In this document: piece by piece, positions 60,972 through 64,000 of the stretch | Layout: every line of letters begins with the position of its first letter | Numbering within the stretch: position 1 is the first letter of the stretch | Program-made: the position numbers and the translations under genes | DNA from: Asticcacaulis sp. YBE204 | GTDB taxonomy: Bacteria; Pseudomonadota; Alphaproteobacteria; Caulobacterales; Caulobacteraceae | Reading direction: 5' to 3' | Length of the DNA: 64,000 bases | NCBI RefSeq assembly: GCF_000495855.1 | Contig: NZ_AWGF01000021.1 | Span: 1 to 64,000, forward strand | The notes under the pieces: generated by a model | Database searches by the model: none | What the model saw: the letters and a program-made list of their open reading frames with translations, nothing else | Told to the model about the DNA's origin: nothing

Positions 60972-62056
60972 GAGCCCTGTCACTAGGTTTGCTTATGCTG
61001 GCCGGTGCGGCGAATGCCGAGCCGCATGTGTCTCAACGTTTGCTGAACGATTACAAAGCTCTTCAGGTAACGGCTCAAGGTTTGAAAGACCCGACCATTC
61101 GTGCGTCAACCGTCGATGCGCTGACACCGGGCACCTGCATCCGGCACCGCGCCAAGCTCAGCGAAGCCGACAAGACCGCGATCATCGGGCAACTGGCGGC
61201 GCGCGGTTTTGTCGCCGATATCAGCGCCGCGACCATGACCGGGGTGTTTCCGCCGCTGAACGGCGACGGCACGGCCTGCCCCACCTCGCCGCAGTCCTTT
61301 GCTGCCTCGCCGGGCGGGACGCTCTATTCGCACCACGGCTGGCCGGGCGGTCTGCCGGAGCATGAGTTGCTCAATCAGCGCATCGGCGCCGACCTGTCGA
61401 AGCATTATACCAAGGCAGGCGATGTGCCCGTCGATGCTGACCTCGTCTCGGCGGCGGCCATCTGGCACGACTGGGCCAAGATCATGGTCTTCCAGTGGAA
61501 ACCCGACGGGACGCTGCTCTCCGAACTGCGCATCGGCGGTCCGGCGGCGACGGGCTCTCACCACATTCTCGGCATAGCCGAAACCATGGCGCGCGGGCTG
61601 TCGCCGCGTCTGGTGATCACGCAGGCCTGTGCCCACGCAGCGCCTTTGGGCGACGACGCGCCAAAGTTCGTCGTCTGGCTGGAGGCCGCCGCGATCATCG
61701 CCCGCGTCGATCCGGTAAAGGCGGGGTATTTGCGTCAAACGGACAAAGGTCTTGACGTGAACTGGAGCAGCGGCCTGACCGGCGAGAGCGGAATCTGGCG
61801 CGAATGCCTGATCCACACCGCGTCGGACGACAACTATAACCACTCACACACGGTCTCGACGGCAGCCGACGACGTGCTGAAAAAGCTGGCCCCGCAGTTC
61901 GGTTATGATCCGGCGGCGGGGAACTATCTGATGAAATACCGCCACGTCGCGATGTCTGAACTCGGTGGCGACCGCATTCAGGCCCTCCTCAGTACGCAGG
62001 GCGAAGCCGCGGTGCTGGCGGAGTTGCAGAAACTGCGGAAGAAGGGGCTGATTTAA
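60968..62056 (+). CDS. Exported HD-like phosphohydrolase-type protein
   Basis: 362 residues. Signal peptide MRALSLGLLMLAGAANA. His-rich motifs suggest an HD-type metal site: LYSHHGWPGGLPEHELLNQ, AAIWHDWAKIMVFQW, GSHHILGIAE and TQACAHAAP. If correct it would be a periplasmic phosphohydrolase; substrate unknown. Overlaps the DUF72 gene. Confidence 0.6.
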   Translation: MRALSLGLLMLAGAANAEPHVSQRLLNDYKALQVTAQGLKDPTIRASTVDALTPGTCIRHRAKLSEADKTAIIGQLAARGFVADISAATMTGVFPPLNGDGTACPTSPQSFAASPGGTLYSHHGWPGGLPEHELLNQRIGADLSKHYTKAGDVPVDADLVSAAAIWHDWAKIMVFQWKPDGTLLSELRIGGPAATGSHHILGIAETMARGLSPRLVITQACAHAAPLGDDAPKFVVWLEAAAIIARVDPVKAGYLRQTDKGLDVNWSSGLTGESGIWRECLIHTASDDNYNHSHTVSTAADDVLKKLAPQFGYDPAAGNYLMKYRHVAMSELGGDRIQALLSTQGEAAVLAELQKLRKKGLI

Positions 62057-62064
62057 ATTCTTAT

Positions 62065-62277
62065 ACCTCCCCAACTTGTTGGGGTATAGCGCAAGCGAAA
62101 GTATAGCTTTCGCCAAGCGATGGGACCGCACGAGCCAACAAGTTGGGGAGGTGTGGTGGTGGGGGTTCTTCTTACTTGCTTATGACAACAGCCGCTGAAT
62201 CTCCGTAAGGCACCCCACCACCCCGCCCTCCGGGCGCGGTCCCACCTCCCCGCACTAAAGTGCAGGGAGGTATAGGC
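62065..62277. repeat. Intergenic repeat with nested inverted repeats
   Basis: ACCTCCCCAACTTGTTGG (62065-62082) is the exact inverse of 62135-62152. A further ACCTCCCC...GGGAGGT hairpin lies at about 62249-62273. The interior AAGCGAAAGTATAGCTTTCG resembles the GCGAAGGCTATACC phrase of the repeat at 57.9 kb. Confidence 0.65.
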
Positions 62278-62279
62278 GG

Positions 62280-64000
62280 TTACTCCCCCAACAAGGTCTT
62301 TTCCCAGAAGATCAAACTCGCCCAGAACTGATAGTCCTGATTGGCTTTCTTGGCGAAGCCGTGGCCCTCATCCTTGCCCACCAGATGCCAGGCCATGCCG
62401 CCCTTGGCGCGGACGGCGGCAACCATCTGATCGGCTTCGGATTGCGGCACGCGCGGGTCATTGGCCCCGGTCACCACCATCAGCGGAATGTTGAGTTTCG
62501 CCACCGAGGTCATCGGCGAGATTTCCAGCAGCTTGGCTTTTTGCTTCGGGTCGCGCTCGTCGCCGTATTCGACGCGCCGCAAGTCGCGGCGATAGCTCTG
62601 TGTGTTCTCAAGGAAGGTGACGAAGTTCGAGATCGCCACAACGCAGTTGGCACCTTTCAGCCGTTCGCCGTAACGGATGGCGACGGCGTAGCACATATAG
62701 CCGCCATACGACCCGCCCGTGACGGCGATCTTCGACGCATCGACGCCGGCGTCCTTGTCCAGCACGTCGAGGAAGGCCCCGATATCCTTGACCGAATTTT
62801 CGCGCAGGAACGGCCCGTTATCCAACGACACGAAGCGCTTACCGAAGCCGGTCGAACCGCGCACGTTCGGATAGAAGACCGCGATGCCCAGTTCGTTGAC
62901 CAGATAGTTGGTGCGCCCGAGGAAGCCCGTCGTCGACTGGCCTTCCGGCCCGCCGTGGATATTGACGATCAGCGGGCGTTTGCCGGGGAACTTCTTCGGA
63001 TCGGGGCGATAGAGGAAGCCCGACACCTTTTCCTTGTCGAACGAGGTGACTTCGACAAACTGCGGCTCGGCATTGACATTGGGGTCCAACCCGCCGGTTT
63101 CCGACTGCGTCCAGCGCTTGACGGTCATGGTCTTCGGATCGACGGAATAGGCATCCGACGCGGCCTTGGCCGAGGCGAGCGTCAGGCCGATCTCGCCCCA
63201 CGGCGCGAAGTCGAACCCGCCGATGGTGCCGTCCGGCAGGCCGGTGACCGGCGTCGATTTACCGGTCTTCGGATCGAGCAGACGCAGGCGCGTGACACCC
63301 GCTTCATTGACGGAATAGGCGATCATGGAACCGTCATCAGAGATATCGAAGCTGTCGACGTCCCACTTTGGTTCGGGCGATTTCGGCGTGAACTTGCCGG
63401 TCTTGATATCGAGCGTGCCGAGGCGCTGGAAGTCCGAACCTTCGTCGGACGTCACCCACAGCGTGCCGTCGGGCGCGAAGGTCGCGCCCCCATAAGCGAT
63501 GTCCTTCTTGTGGTCGCCGATGGGCGTCTTCTGGCCCGAGGCGAGGTCGAGCAGGTACAGGTTCGACTTGGTCACCGACACATATTCCGCGATGACCGCG
63601 GTCTTCTTGTCCGGCGCGAAGTCGGCGAAACCCCAGCCGCCGCCCTTGACCTCGGCGACCATCTTGTCGGTCTTCGGGTCGCGCGGGTTCATCACATAGA
63701 GGTCGTTGTCGGTGCCGTTGCGGCGCGTCGAGCTGTAAGCGATCAGTTCGCCGTCCTTCGAGAAGCCCTGAAAACCGTTGCGGCTCTTGCCGTCGGTCAG
63801 AAGCGTCAGCTTGCCGTCTTTCAGCGTATAGAGCTGGAAGAATTCGCTGCCGCCGGTGTCTTTCGAGACCAGCAACACGTCGCCCTGCGGCGACCAGCTG
63901 CCGCCGACGGGCTCGGCCTCGAACGAGATCTGGGTGCGCGCGCCCATCGGCATCTTGACGACATGAAGCTGCGCCACATTGCCGAAACGCGTCGAAATCA
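62280..64000 (-). CDS. S9-family prolyl oligopeptidase (5' end outside window)
   Basis: The frame stays open to the right edge; the part seen is about 573 residues. The N-terminal part is a seven-bladed WD/beta-propeller (SWSPQGDVLLVSKD, FDISDDGSMIAYS and similar). The C-terminal alpha/beta hydrolase domain has the nucleophile motif GGSYGGYM, Asp in VTGANDPRVP and His in KDEGHGF. Cleaves peptides or acyl-peptides. A GTG at 63977 could serve as start, but residues upstream (STRFGN) still fit the family. Confidence 0.9.
   Translation of the reverse strand, partial: ISTRFGNVAQLHVVKMPMGARTQISFEAEPVGGSWSPQGDVLLVSKDTGGSEFFQLYTLKDGKLTLLTDGKSRNGFQGFSKDGELIAYSSTRRNGTDNDLYVMNPRDPKTDKMVAEVKGGGWGFADFAPDKKTAVIAEYVSVTKSNLYLLDLASGQKTPIGDHKKDIAYGGATFAPDGTLWVTSDEGSDFQRLGTLDIKTGKFTPKSPEPKWDVDSFDISDDGSMIAYSVNEAGVTRLRLLDPKTGKSTPVTGLPDGTIGGFDFAPWGEIGLTLASAKAASDAYSVDPKTMTVKRWTQSETGGLDPNVNAEPQFVEVTSFDKEKVSGFLYRPDPKKFPGKRPLIVNIHGGPEGQSTTGFLGRTNYLVNELGIAVFYPNVRGSTGFGKRFVSLDNGPFLRENSVKDIGAFLDVLDKDAGVDASKIAVTGGSYGGYMCYAVAIRYGERLKGANCVVAISNFVTFLENTQSYRRDLRRVEYGDERDPKQKAKLLEISPMTSVAKLNIPLMVVTGANDPRVPQSEADQMVAAVRAKGGMAWHLVGKDEGHGFAKKANQDYQFWASLIFWEKTLLGE

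Overview
The window looks like chromosomal DNA from a prosthecate alphaproteobacterium of the family Caulobacteraceae, possibly Asticcacaulis or a close relative. The basis is a complete holdfast polysaccharide locus (hfsEFGH, C, B, A, D homologues), large TonB-dependent receptors, GC-rich coding DNA and family-level protein similarity. The genus is inference. No rRNA and no CRISPR array are visible, and there is one intact tRNA gene, tRNA-Ser(GCU).

Layout. 1-4.5 kb: partial TetR regulator divergent from a TonB receptor, followed by a secreted tyrosine phosphatase. 4.5-5.8 kb: small genes, a 49-bp tandem repeat, a perfect 23-bp-arm hairpin and an AT-rich patch. 5.8-10 kb: sugar-acid operon on the minus strand (MFS porter, FadR-type regulator, galactonate dehydratase, SDR dehydrogenase). 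10-14.3 kb: WD40 membrane protein converging on an ECF-type sigma factor plus transmembrane Ser/Thr kinase pair. 14.5-22 kb: a tightly packed plus-strand cluster divergent from the sigma/kinase pair. It encodes small membrane proteins, a papain-like protease, three look-alike membrane proteins, a zinc-ribbon/M48-like protein with substituted catalytic residues, three acidic disordered proteins and a lipoprotein. I recognise no described system with this composition.

22.1-32.1 kb: an integrated phage-derived element of about 9.9 kb in the 3' end of tRNA-Ser, with 16-bp att repeats. It encodes an integrase, small DNA-binding proteins, a tape-measure protein, a major capsid protein and a GTA-type tail chaperone. 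It has no visible terminase, portal, protease or lysis gene, so it resembles a satellite rather than a full prophage. It also carries phased iteron-like repeats, a frameshifted AlpA-like regulator and a mosaic of tRNA fragments (Val, Thr and a T-arm).

32.2-42.3 kb: holdfast synthesis and export genes. 42.8-48.4 kb: secreted low-complexity proteins, an ABC-2 exporter and small periplasmic proteins. 48.4-50.6 kb: gatB and a Phd/PIN toxin-antitoxin pair. 50.6-52.5 kb: three tandem cell-envelope paralogues. 52.8-64 kb: a second TonB receptor, GH19-type hydrolase, uracil-DNA glycosylase, Cu/Zn superoxide dismutase, SYLF protein, RluA-type pseudouridine synthase, M23 peptidase, DUF72 protein, an HD-like periplasmic protein and a prolyl oligopeptidase cut by the right edge.

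The two strongest leads are the sigma/kinase-linked membrane cluster (11.4-22 kb) and the capsid-encoding element with its tRNA-fragment mosaic.
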